DNA of 64,000 nucleotides from Neobacillus mesonae (GTDB lineage: Bacteria > Bacillota > Bacilli > Bacillales > Cytobacillaceae). Position numbers and translations under genes: made by a program. The DNA lies in NCBI RefSeq assembly GCF_001636315.1, contig NZ_KV440949.1, forward strand, positions 3,156,973-3,220,972, given 5' to 3'. Below, piece by piece: positions 26,801 through 34,544 of this stretch. The notes beneath the pieces are model-generated. The model was not told the DNA's origin. It ran no database searches and was given only the letters and a program-made list of their open reading frames with translations. Every line of letters starts with the position of its first letter. The stretch's first letter is position 1.

Positions 26801-28604
26801 TGCACTGATGTACCAGTTTTTTAGAAATGAAGATACAACAGATGATGAAGCAATTAATAGAATGGAAGATTTATGGGCTATTTTTGATAAGTACTATGAA
26901 GAGCTTGAAAATCCTTCCCTTGCAGAAAATAAAACTTGGAGACTTTTTTTAGCACGTATGGATAGAAGGAAAATGAACCCTACTGTTGAAAAAGTGGATC
27001 AAGGTATAAAGATTGATTTTAATCCTAAAATTGACTCAGACTTAATGGAATACAGTGAATCGGCCCTTCAAAAAAGCTCTGAGGCAACTAAGTACCTTCC
27101 GTTAAGATTATGGTCCGATTATAAATTTAAAAAGGACGTTAAGTCTAGTGAGTATACTAAGTATGAGGAAAACCCCCTATTAGCTCTAAAAGAAATTAAA
27201 GAAATGTTAGAAGAATTACAGAATGGTTATGATGAAGATTATATTTTTGCAAAAGGTATTCCACCATATGTATGTGCTGTATTACTTCGAGATTATTTTA
27301 GTCTTCTTTCACAAACTGATAAGGAATTTTGTAAAGAAGGTATTCTAACTTTTGCATCATCGTCTTTAGGACCTAATTATGTTTATCAGATTGGAGATGG
27401 CGTAGAAGCTGCTATCTCAAGCTTACCAGTTCTGTTGAAGTATTTTCCAGAAGAAGAGGAAAATATTAAAGGCATTTTATTATTTACCTTGTTCGATAAT
27501 CATCCTATAGGAATATCTATTGAGTTTTCGGACTATTCAACCAAAACAATCTTAAATGAATTATGGACTATAAATTTTGAAGATGCACAATCCTTGTTAT
27601 TAGGATATTTATATTTAAAACCTAAGTATGAAGATATGAAAGGGCGATTACGCATAGAGAGTTTCGAAAATTGCAGACGTATGGATGTTGAAGAAAATTT
27701 TTTGGAAAGATTCTTAGAAGAATATGAGGCGGACATAGAGAAAGTTATAGGTAACGCAATTACTTTAGAGGGAATTGGAAATATAAACGATATTCATCCG
27801 CGGGTTTTAAAAACAGCATTTCAATTAATACCGTTAGAAACCAATAATGACGTTCATAAGTATTTAATCAAAAATATTATAACCGTTTTTGCTGAAAAGT
27901 TATTATTAAATGATGGGAGTAATAGATTGGATTATGAAGTTAGTCATGATTTCATAATAAAATTTGCAGAAATTATTTTATCTTCTTCAAGTGATGACAT
28001 ACCAGAATATTTAAGCCCGTTTATTTCAAAGTTTAATAATAGTGAATCAATGGCTGATTTATTTAAAGAATTTATTTATGTAGAAGATAGTCTAAAAAGA
28101 TATGATAAATTTTGGTTAGTGTGGGAGTTATTTTTTGAAAAAGTTGTTGAATTAAATAATAAACGGAAAAATAGTTACAGCAATTCTCGCATCATCAAAA
28201 GTTATCTTTTTGCCGATACAATATGGAATGAGAACGCAACAGAGTGGCATACCCTAACCGAGAAAAATAAAAGATTTTTAATGAAAGTTACAAGGGAACT
28301 AGGGGATTCACCAGCAGTTCTATATTCGGTTGTAAAATTATTAAATGGAATTGGGCAAAGATTTATTAATAGCGGAATTTCTTGGATTTCACATATGTTA
28401 TTAGAACATCAAAGTTTATGGAATATTGAACTAGAGGACCATACCATATATTATTTAGAAAATGTTATTAAAAGCTATATTCATATTAATCAAGAAAAAA
28501 TCCGAAGAGAAGCTAGATTAAAGCGAGAGGTTTTAATCGTATTAGATTTCTTAGTTGAAAAGGGATCAGTTGCTGGATATATGCTAAGAGAAAGTATTTT
28601 GTGA
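23898..28604 (+). CDS. Nuclease-STAND NTPase, Avs-like anti-phage sensor
   Basis: The 1568-residue protein has the layout of an Avs (AVAST) immune NTPase. Residues 1-150 resemble an Mrr/Cap4-type PD-(D/E)xK nuclease, with Glu49 in SGIETNP and a QxK catalytic pair in VIGWQAKFY (Gln63, Lys65). A STAND P-loop domain follows: TGMGGVGKTAVIKKLY (219-226), Walker B LIVVDSAEK near 279, and IIFTARSNY near 311. The remaining ~1000 residues are helical, repeat-like and probably sense a phage protein. ATG at 23898 follows GAGGTGG. In known Avs proteins binding of a phage portal or terminase triggers tetramerisation and DNA cleavage. Length is near that of Avs4, but assignment to a known type needs a profile search. 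Confidence 0.8.
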   Translation: MIKPDWNIFKAKFSENPQSNFEWLCYLLFCVEYGKEFGVFRYKNQSGIETNPISVDKEVIGWQAKFYETTLSDHKGELITTLTKSKRDYPDINKIIFYTNQEWGQSHTSEKPEQNDPQAKIDIETKASQLEIQVEWRTASFFESPFVTLENELIAKHFFSFEKGIFQLLSEKKFHTEAILESIQTSINYQDKILEINRSNLLQDILGQIEREQVLIVTGMGGVGKTAVIKKLYENVKGNTPFYIFKASEFEISNINNLFGGNSFNDFIDVHKEDARKLIVVDSAEKILDIEKTDPFNEFISTLIKHEWKIIFTARSNYLSDLDMQFIGHYKVKPFKFYVEALSMKELVEFAQEYDFNLPSDEKLLEVLRNPFYLNEYLRFYDNEEVVDYLIFKEKLWNKLIKKSKPNREQCFMKIAFQRASEGQFFISSNFDEVTISSLVQDGVLGYEVAGYFITHDIYEEWALEKIIESEYIKRVSLHEFFDKIGESLPIRRSFRKWVSDKLLMEDSSIENLIEEVFGAEDIPYFWKDEMLVSVLLSPYSDYFISLFESEILENDQKWLKRITFLLRLACKEVDEDYLKLIGFDKYSISEMKYIVTKPKGQGWESVIKLIYNYKDSFEIETVNYILPVIYEWNNKFKNGEATRLAALIALKYYEVIIEKDNYAYRGNDTEEKIIQTILYGAREISDKLSGIFSEVINNNWRKYRDPYYSLVNAILSKLGDNQEVLRILPDYVLQLAELYWVKPNKVPHPFNNRLDVSDDFSIEGDKSVYHPSSAYQTPIYWLLKYSFKETVDFILRFVNKTVESYVDSDLAKGEVEEIEVYINDKVIKQYISNRLWTAYRGTQGSPEIFESIHMALEKFLLERAENTDSKILENVLLYLIENSKSASITAVVSSIVLANHEKTFNIAKVLFQTKEFFFYDSSRRILDQTAKSTFMIGYGLNYKDKIHKEERINSCDDKHREKKLETIALMYQFFRNEDTTDDEAINRMEDLWAIFDKYYEELENPSLAENKTWRLFLARMDRRKMNPTVEKVDQGIKIDFNPKIDSDLMEYSESALQKSSEATKYLPLRLWSDYKFKKDVKSSEYTKYEENPLLALKEIKEMLEELQNGYDEDYIFAKGIPPYVCAVLLRDYFSLLSQTDKEFCKEGILTFASSSLGPNYVYQIGDGVEAAISSLPVLLKYFPEEEENIKGILLFTLFDNHPIGISIEFSDYSTKTILNELWTINFEDAQSLLLGYLYLKPKYEDMKGRLRIESFENCRRMDVEENFLERFLEEYEADIEKVIGNAITLEGIGNINDIHPRVLKTAFQLIPLETNNDVHKYLIKNIITVFAEKLLLNDGSNRLDYEVSHDFIIKFAEIILSSSSDDIPEYLSPFISKFNNSESMADLFKEFIYVEDSLKRYDKFWLVWELFFEKVVELNNKRKNSYSNSRIIKSYLFADTIWNENATEWHTLTEKNKRFLMKVTRELGDSPAVLYSVVKLLNGIGQRFINSGISWISHMLLEHQSLWNIELEDHTIYYLENVIKSYIHINQEKIRREARLKREVLIVLDFLVEKGSVAGYMLRESIL

Positions 28605-28722
28605 AAATAATACATTTAAATTACTTTAGAAAAGAACTGATAATTTATATTAAGCCTTTACTTGATAATCGTTAAAATATTTACTTAGTAGTACTAATTC
28701 TATATATATAAACTAAAGTAAG

Positions 28723-28769
28723 GTAAACACCACTACATCCAGATACATCTGCCATCACTGTTCAAGCCA
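28723..28769 (+). repeat. Diverged dispersed repeat, copy 2 (behind the Avs-like gene)
   Basis: This segment, starting GTAAACACCACTACATCC, matches copy 1 at 21560. It lies 119 bases after the Avs-like stop codon, again in the same orientation. The following bases to about 28860 can be read as a short cysteine/histidine-rich peptide fragment (YICHHCSSHCEAVAQ), perhaps the tail of a lost gene. Confidence 0.55.
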
Positions 28770-28878
28770 TTGTGAAGCGGTCGCGCAAATGGTGTTGAAA
28801 TAGTATATAATTGCTATACAGGCCAAGTCAAAACGGTATCGAATTGATGAAATCAAAACCCAAAAATAAAAAGTCAAA

Positions 28879-28926
28879 AAGACTCTGAATTCGTAAAAAA
28901 ACACTACGAATTCAGGGTCTTATTTA
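28879..28926 (+). terminator. Long hairpin terminator downstream of the Avs-like gene
   Basis: AAGACTCTGAATTCGTA (from 28879) pairs almost perfectly with TACGAATTCAGGGTCTT (28905-28921), followed by a short ATTTAT stretch. The stem is about 16 bp. Confidence 0.7.
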
Positions 28927-29164
28927 TAGTATACATAGGTTCTTATAACATGGATTATGTTTCCTACCATTTATTTCTTTTAGTAAAAAGGAATGTATTC
29001 CTATTAACATTGTTAGAGGATTTTAGCAAATTTTGTCGAAATTTATATACTGACTATTTTAGCTTAATAATAAGGTAAGCTTTTTTACTAGTAAGTAATA
29101 AGTTTATTAGCAGAAGAGAATTACCTTTTTATTAGGGAAATAAGAAAAAAGAATGGTGATGTTT

Positions 29165-29272
29165 ATGGAACGTATAAGACCTAAAGTAAAAAATAAAACC
29201 GAGATTCCAGTTAACATTTTTAGGGGAAAGGAATTAATTGCCAAATGTTCTAGTATCCAGGAGGCAGTTTGA
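29165..29272 (+). CDS. 35-codon fragment, possibly a decayed NUMOD1-like protein
   Basis: An ATG at 29165 opens MERIRPKVKNKTEIPVNIF followed by RGKELIAKCSSIQEAV and a TGA. The stop is followed in frame by FLKKFS. The pattern 'PV-hydrophobic... SIQEA' resembles NUMOD1-type modules of phage and homing-endonuclease proteins, and the abrupt stop suggests a truncated remnant. The upstream ribosome binding site is weak (GAATGGTGATG). It may be a small real gene or residue of one. Confidence 0.35.
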   Translation: MERIRPKVKNKTEIPVNIFRGKELIAKCSSIQEAV

Positions 29273-29344
29273 TTTTTAAAAAAGTTCAGCTAACTAAATG
29301 ACAAACTAACTATTGATAGTCTTTTAAGTAGGAGTATTTAATTT

Positions 29345-29950
29345 ATGAATAAAATAAAGAAATTTATTAGAACATTTCACGCATCATTAATTGAAACAGA
29401 TCAAAAAAGGTGGATAAGCCATATCTTTACTACTCTAGTTATTTTGGCGGGAGGGTTTACTTGGCTTCGTTATACTTTAACAGGAGTTGATAGGGGAAAT
29501 CTACCTGATTTATTATATACCAGTGCAGCTTTGTTTTTCTTACTTGGGGACATTATACTAGAAGTTTATAATATCAAAATGGAAAAAGAACAAAACGAAT
29601 TTCAAACTTTAAGAGAAACGCACCTAAGTAGACCTATACGAGAAATGGATTTTAGTCGTGATAAGAATATTATTGCCAAAAATGTTGATCAAATAGATGA
29701 AAATTATTCCAAGGTGAAGAAAGAGTGGGAAGAAAGAAGATTAACTACTAAATTGAAGATTATTCGTTTTTATGTTCTATTCTTTGCTTGTTTGCTAGTT
29801 GTAATAGGAAATGGATCTTACGCGATAAATATTGAACTTTTACCAACAATCGGTTCTTTAATAACTTTTTTCAGCATATTAATCTATATCTTTTGGACAG
29901 TTTTCAAAACATTTATATTGGATTTAATAACTAGAATATGGTTCGATTAG
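29345..29950 (+). CDS. Four-helix membrane protein of unknown function
   Basis: The 201-residue protein has two hydrophobic hairpins. One is at about residues 25-75 (IFTTLVILAGGFTWLRY, LLYTSAALFFLLGDIIL). The other is near the C terminus (FYVLFFACLLVVIGNGSYAI, IGSLITFFSILIYIFWTVF). A charged, helical cytosolic middle lies between them (FSRDKNIIAKNVDQIDENY...). ATG follows TAGGAG by about ten bases. No family was recognised; a link to nucleotide-associated membrane effectors (SLATT-like) was considered but not supported. It lies in the right part of the accessory island. Confidence 0.6.
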   Translation: MNKIKKFIRTFHASLIETDQKRWISHIFTTLVILAGGFTWLRYTLTGVDRGNLPDLLYTSAALFFLLGDIILEVYNIKMEKEQNEFQTLRETHLSRPIREMDFSRDKNIIAKNVDQIDENYSKVKKEWEERRLTTKLKIIRFYVLFFACLLVVIGNGSYAINIELLPTIGSLITFFSILIYIFWTVFKTFILDLITRIWFD

Positions 29951-30006
29951 ACATTTACAATAATATTTTAATGGACGTATGAATTTTTTAATAGATAGGT
30001 GGTTTA

Positions 30007-30498
30007 ATGAGTGTTGATTTAGAGATTTTAATAGATGAGCATATTAGTAGAAGAGTGTTGGAGGAAGTATTATTCTCGCTAGGATACTAGAAAGAAAAAT
30101 TCGAAAATACTTATTACTGGTTTGACCATGATTATACCTCCACAAGAGGAAGTGGATTCACCTTTGGATACGATGTAGAAGTTTATATTGAGGAAGAAGC
30201 TAAAGTTTTTAAAACTGTGTGTAAGGTTTACACTCAATCTGCAAGAAGTTTTGCCGATTTTCAAAAGCAAATAGATACTATAAAAATGATAGAGGAACGG
30301 TACGGAGGAACTGTATATACGGATGGAGAATACGGCTATTTTGAAAATGACTTGCCAAATCTATCTAAAGCGGAAACTAACCCTCACGGTTGTTGCCTTT
30401 TAACGTTTCCTGCAACGTATGACCACTTCCTTTTAACTGCCCCCGCTAAACTTAAGCATTACAACTCAGGGGCTAAGGTACCATTTTTTCGTTATTGA
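30007..30498 (+). pseudogene. Gene interrupted by one in-frame TAG
   Basis: From ATG at 30007, five bases after AGGTGG, 27 codons run to a TAG at 30088-30090. The same frame then continues openly for 135 more codons to TGA at 30498. The joined product would be 163 residues: a helical start (SVDLEILIDEHISRRVLEEV), a beta-rich part (STRGSGFTFGYDVEVYIEEE) and a C terminus with LTFPATYDHFLLTAPAKLKH. The intact frame on both sides of one nonsense codon points to recent inactivation or a sequencing error. No function is recognised. A shorter protein could restart at the GTG at 30217. Confidence 0.65.
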
Positions 30499-30573
30499 TA
30501 AAGTAGGAATTGACAGTTTAGATACTTACCCGTAAAGTTGCTTATGATGCAAATTAAGACGGAGGAGAGCTAG

Positions 30574-31842
30574 ATGCAATTCATTAATAATCTACTTCTG
30601 GATATGGAATTAGATCCTAGATTAGTAGAATATCTTTCGATAATAATCAAGATTCTGCTAATAGGGCTTATCTGTTTCGCAGCAAATTTTATTACAAAGA
30701 AAATCGTGATCAGGATCATCACTCGTATTGTTACGAACTCCAAAGTGGAGTGGGGTAAAATCATATTGGATAGACAAGTTTTTCGAAAGTTATCCCATAT
30801 TGTTCCTGCGATCATTATTTATTCGTTTTCTTCCACCTTTCCAACCTATCAATCAACCATCGAGAAATTGGCCATTACCTATATCATTATTGTAGCGTTA
30901 GTGTTTATTCAAAGCTTACTAAATGCATTTAATGATATTTATCAAACCTTTGACATATCCAAGGTTAAGCCTATAAAAGGATATGTTCAGGTGGTTAACA
31001 TTATTATCATGACTCTAGGGTTCATCTTGGTAATCTCGAACCTTATAGGGGAGAGTCCTCTTATTCTATTAAGCGGGATTGGTGCTCTCTCGGCTGTTTT
31101 CATGTTAGTATTTAAGGATTCGTTATTAGGACTAGTGGCAGGAATTCAGTTGACGGCCAATGATATGGTTCGGGTTGGTGATTGGATTGAAATGCCGAAA
31201 TTCGGAGCAAATGGTGACGTTATTGATATTTCTTTAAATACCGTAAAAGTTCAAAACTTTGACAAAACGATTACGATGTTACCAAGTTATGCCCTTATTT
31301 CCGATTCTTTTATCAACTGGAGAGGGATGCAAAGCTCAGGCGGCCGACGAATCAAGCGCTCTTTGTATATAGATACCAGTAGTATCACGTTTTGCACCGA
31401 GGAAATGATCGAGAAATTTATAAAAGTTCATTACCTTTCAGACTACATTATTCAAAAGGAAAGGGAGATTACTGAGTATAATGCCAAAAATGGAATCGAT
31501 CGGAACAATCCTGTGAATGGTCGGGCCCTTACCAATATCGGTGTTTTTAGGGCATATATCAGTAATTACCTTAAGAATCACGAAGGAATCAATCAGAATA
31601 TGACCGCAATGGTTAGACAGCTGGCACATAGTGAATACGGGTTGCCTCTAGAAATTTATGCATTTACAAATTCCGTACAGTGGGCAGTGTATGAAACTGT
31701 GCAATCTGATATCTTCGATCATCTATTTGCCGTTGCACCAGAGTTTGGACTGAGAGTATTCCAGAATCCATCTGGGGCTGATTTAAGAAATATGGTAGAA
31801 GAATCGAGCAGCAAAGCCTTGAGCGGCGAAAGAAGCTATTGA
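30574..31842 (+). CDS. MscS-family mechanosensitive channel
   Basis: The 422-residue protein resembles the YbdG/MscM type of MscS channels, which open under membrane tension to release solutes. Several helices cover residues 15-180. The pore-lining helix and beta domain are seen in LSGIGALSAVFMLVFKDSLL followed by GLVAGIQLTANDMVRVGDWI and LNTVKVQNFDKTITMLPSYAL. A long cytosolic C-terminal part follows. ATG is preceded by ACGGAGGAGAG. The gene has a more usual base composition than the island before it, so the right border of the island is probably near 30.5 kb. A perfect terminator follows. Confidence 0.88.
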   Translation: MQFINNLLLDMELDPRLVEYLSIIIKILLIGLICFAANFITKKIVIRIITRIVTNSKVEWGKIILDRQVFRKLSHIVPAIIIYSFSSTFPTYQSTIEKLAITYIIIVALVFIQSLLNAFNDIYQTFDISKVKPIKGYVQVVNIIIMTLGFILVISNLIGESPLILLSGIGALSAVFMLVFKDSLLGLVAGIQLTANDMVRVGDWIEMPKFGANGDVIDISLNTVKVQNFDKTITMLPSYALISDSFINWRGMQSSGGRRIKRSLYIDTSSITFCTEEMIEKFIKVHYLSDYIIQKEREITEYNAKNGIDRNNPVNGRALTNIGVFRAYISNYLKNHEGINQNMTAMVRQLAHSEYGLPLEIYAFTNSVQWAVYETVQSDIFDHLFAVAPEFGLRVFQNPSGADLRNMVEESSSKALSGERSY

Positions 31843-31861
31843 AATAATCAATCACCAAAAC

Positions 31862-31897
31862 AAAACCGACTGTTTTAAATAACACAGTCGGTTTTTT
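31862..31897 (+). terminator. Rho-independent terminator after the MscS gene
   Basis: AAAACCGACTGT (31862-31873) pairs with ACAGTCGGTTTT (31884-31895), and the T run completes it. Confidence 0.92.
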
Positions 31898-31953
31898 CTA
31901 AAATTGTTTTATGAGATCCCTTTGGAAAAACATATTGAATTAATCACAGAGAA

Positions 31954-31995
31954 ATGAAAAGGTATTCCCCCTGGAATGGTTGGCTAGACTTGTAG
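31954..31995 (+). CDS. Possible 13-codon leader peptide upstream of the UvrA-like gene
   Basis: ATG at 31954 opens MKRYSPWNGWLDL and a TAG. It has two tryptophans and lies 100 bases before the next gene. The upstream site (CACAGAGAA) is weak. Short inverted repeats follow (for example GAAGG-CG-CCTTC near 32056). A regulatory leader is conceivable because drug-type ABC proteins are often induced this way, but the evidence is slight. Confidence 0.25.
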   Translation: MKRYSPWNGWLDL

Positions 31996-32095
31996 CGAAC
32001 TGATAGAAGCTAGAAGTCAGCAACTACGACTAATTGCCGGTGTCTAAAGTGTTGAAGGCGCCTTCTTAGTAGATAAAATCAGAAAGGATAACAAA

Positions 32096-34375
32096 ATGTC
32101 AGACATAAAAGACGAGATCATTTTAAGAGGGCTTAAAGAAAATAATTTAAAAAATGTAGATTTAAACATACCAAAAGAAAAAATCATCGTATTTACCGGT
32201 CTTTCAGGCTCAGGAAAGAGCTCAGTCGTTTTTGATACATTAGCAACAGAAAGTAGAAGACAAATGACTTTGAACTATCCTCTCTATGTCAGAAATCAAA
32301 TGCCAAGGTATGAAAGACCCCACGCTGATCTTATGCAAAACTTAAGCCCGGTTGTAGTAGTGGAACAAAGACCTATAGGGGGCAATTCCCGCTCAACAGT
32401 AGGCACCTATATGGATATAAATCCTTTGATTAGACTTTTGTTCTCAAGAATAGGAAATCCATCAATAGGTTCTGCCACCGATTTTTCAAGTCAAAGTTCT
32501 TTTGGCAGATGTCCAGAATGTGGTGGGTATGGGGAGGTCATTACGCCTGATCTAAATAAGATGATTGATTATGATAAGTCACTTCGAGAGTATGCGGTGA
32601 AATTTAAGCCATTATCACCTGCCGGTTGGCAAGGTAATTGGATGATGACCTGCGGATTATTCGATCCAGATAAACCCATAAAGGACTATTCTGAAGAAGA
32701 CCTCCACCTGCTATTGTATGGACCACGAGAAGGCGAAAGAGCCTATGCGCCGTTTCACACCAAAAATGGACCACACAACGCAGAGTGGGATGGATTATTG
32801 CCTAGATTTACTCGTCTTTATATAAATAGAGACATCTCAAAACTAAGGCAAGTATCCCAAGATGATGTCTTAGCAGTATCAACACATTCATTATGCCCAA
32901 TCTGCCAAGGTTCAGGGCTAAATCCAAAGGTATTAGAATGTAGAATAAATGGTTTAAATATCGCAGAATACGATCAATTAGAGCTCCCAGAAATACTAGA
33001 AGAACTAAAGAACTTAAAAGATTCAATGGGAGAATCTATAGCACAACAAGCAATTCCACATGTAAAGCAGCTAGTCGACATGGGACTAGGATATTTGAGC
33101 CTATCAAGAAAAATGGGCACCCTGTCCGGCGGAGAAGCTCAAAGGGTGAAAATCGCTCGTCATTTAGGGAGCAGTCTAAACAATATTACATACATTTTCG
33201 ACGAACCAAGTGCAGGACTCCATCCGGAAGAAGTGGATATGTTAATTATTATGCTAAAACGGATAAAAGCCCAGCATAATACTGTCATCGTAATCGAACA
33301 CAATCTATCAGTAATAAAAGCAGCGGATGAAATAATAGAAATGGGACCAGGAGCAGGTGTAAATGGAGGAGAAGTGATCTATCAAGGAAAATTAGAAGGG
33401 TTAAAAAACTCGCCCACCGCCGCAGCCCTAAACCACAAGCGAAAAATAAATAAAAAGCCAAGGAATATAAAAAGTTATTTTACAATAAACAGAGCAAGTA
33501 ACAATAATTTAAAAAATATAAGCGTAAATATTCCTAAAAATGTCTTAGTCTCTGTATGTGGAGTATCAGGTTCAGGTAAAAGCTCCTTAATATTGGAAGC
33601 ATTCACGAAAAAGTATGCAGATACCATAATGGTAGGACAAGCCGGCATAGGAATCTCCAACCGTTCGACCTTAGCAACATATATGGGAATAATGGATGAT
33701 ATTCGCTCAATACTTTCAAAAGAAACAGGACAACCCGCAGGTTTGTTCAGCTTTAACTCCTTAGGAGCATGTCCTGTCTGCAAAGGAAAAGGAGTTATAA
33801 CGCCGGAAGTAGCATTTGCCGATCCGGTGACAATTCCGTGTGAAGCATGTGGCGGTACGAAATATTCAGACGAAGCACTTGTCTATCGATATCAAGATAA
33901 AAATATAGTAGAGATTTTAGATTTAACAATAGACGAGGCTATTAATTATTTTGAAATACCAAAGATCATAAAAAGAGTGAATACGCTAAAAGACGTAGGA
34001 CTAGGGTACCTAACCTTAGGACAGACAACAAGTTCTCTAAGCGGAGGAGAAATCCAACGTCTAAAACTTGCGAGCCACTTACAAAAAGAAGGACAAATTT
34101 ACCTATTAGACGAGCCATCCTTAGGACTACACACAGAAGATAATGAAAAACTCTTAGACGTATTTCAAAGTCTCGTAAACAGAGGTAATTCTGTCATAAT
34201 AATCGAGCATAACTTAAACTTTATAGCGGCGAGCGACTGGGTAATAGAATTGGGCCCAGGGGGAGGAAAACAAGGCGGACAAATTCTATTCGAAGGCACA
34301 CCAGAAGAAATGTTAAATGCAGAAACCTTAACAGCGAAATGGCTAAAGGATGGAGTTAGAAAACATTTCACTTAA
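32096..34375 (+). CDS. Short UvrA paralogue (class II, lacks UvrB-binding insert), possible drug resistance
   Basis: The 759-residue ABC ATPase has two UvrA-type halves: Walker A GLSGSGKSS near residue 35 and GVSGSGKSS near 490, two LSGGE signatures (GTLSGGEAQRVKIARHL, SSLSGGEIQRLKLASHL) and two DEPS Walker B ends. Zinc modules are visible as CPECGGYG, CPICQGSG and CPVCKGKG...CEACGG. It is about 180 residues shorter than housekeeping UvrA and begins directly with the ATPase, so it lacks the UvrB-binding region. Such proteins are linked to resistance against DNA-binding drugs or are annotated as excinuclease subunit A. The start follows AGAAAGGA. A second, more divergent UvrA-like gene lies at 57.6 kb. 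Confidence 0.85.
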   Translation: MSDIKDEIILRGLKENNLKNVDLNIPKEKIIVFTGLSGSGKSSVVFDTLATESRRQMTLNYPLYVRNQMPRYERPHADLMQNLSPVVVVEQRPIGGNSRSTVGTYMDINPLIRLLFSRIGNPSIGSATDFSSQSSFGRCPECGGYGEVITPDLNKMIDYDKSLREYAVKFKPLSPAGWQGNWMMTCGLFDPDKPIKDYSEEDLHLLLYGPREGERAYAPFHTKNGPHNAEWDGLLPRFTRLYINRDISKLRQVSQDDVLAVSTHSLCPICQGSGLNPKVLECRINGLNIAEYDQLELPEILEELKNLKDSMGESIAQQAIPHVKQLVDMGLGYLSLSRKMGTLSGGEAQRVKIARHLGSSLNNITYIFDEPSAGLHPEEVDMLIIMLKRIKAQHNTVIVIEHNLSVIKAADEIIEMGPGAGVNGGEVIYQGKLEGLKNSPTAAALNHKRKINKKPRNIKSYFTINRASNNNLKNISVNIPKNVLVSVCGVSGSGKSSLILEAFTKKYADTIMVGQAGIGISNRSTLATYMGIMDDIRSILSKETGQPAGLFSFNSLGACPVCKGKGVITPEVAFADPVTIPCEACGGTKYSDEALVYRYQDKNIVEILDLTIDEAINYFEIPKIIKRVNTLKDVGLGYLTLGQTTSSLSGGEIQRLKLASHLQKEGQIYLLDEPSLGLHTEDNEKLLDVFQSLVNRGNSVIIIEHNLNFIAASDWVIELGPGGGKQGGQILFEGTPEEMLNAETLTAKWLKDGVRKHFT

Positions 34376-34445
34376 AATGATAAAATAGAAGAAATGCTAA
34401 TAAATGCGTAAATTCTCACCTAGCACCTCATGTGTCTCTATATCC

Positions 34446-34466
34446 ACTCCGCTCACGTGGAGTGCT
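34446..34466. repeat. Short palindrome sharing its core with palindrome P1
   Basis: CACTCCGCTCACGTGGAGTG matches the core of the 21722-21771 palindrome with one mismatch. The arms CACTCC/GGAGTG pair; the outer arms are not conserved. It lies between the UvrA-like stop and a strong terminator. Confidence 0.55.
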
Positions 34467-34495
34467 GTGCGTTGATAAAATTAATTAAATAATTT

Positions 34496-34544
34496 GCAGA
34501 TGGGTTCGAGAATCTTAAAAAGATTCTCGAACCCATCTGCTTTT
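34496..34544. terminator. Perfect 21-bp hairpin terminator
   Basis: Bases 34496-34516 (starting GCAGATGGGTTCGAG) are fully complementary to 34520-34540 around an AAA loop and are followed by TTTTATTT. It is unusually long for a simple terminator but ends the UvrA-like transcription unit. Confidence 0.85.
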
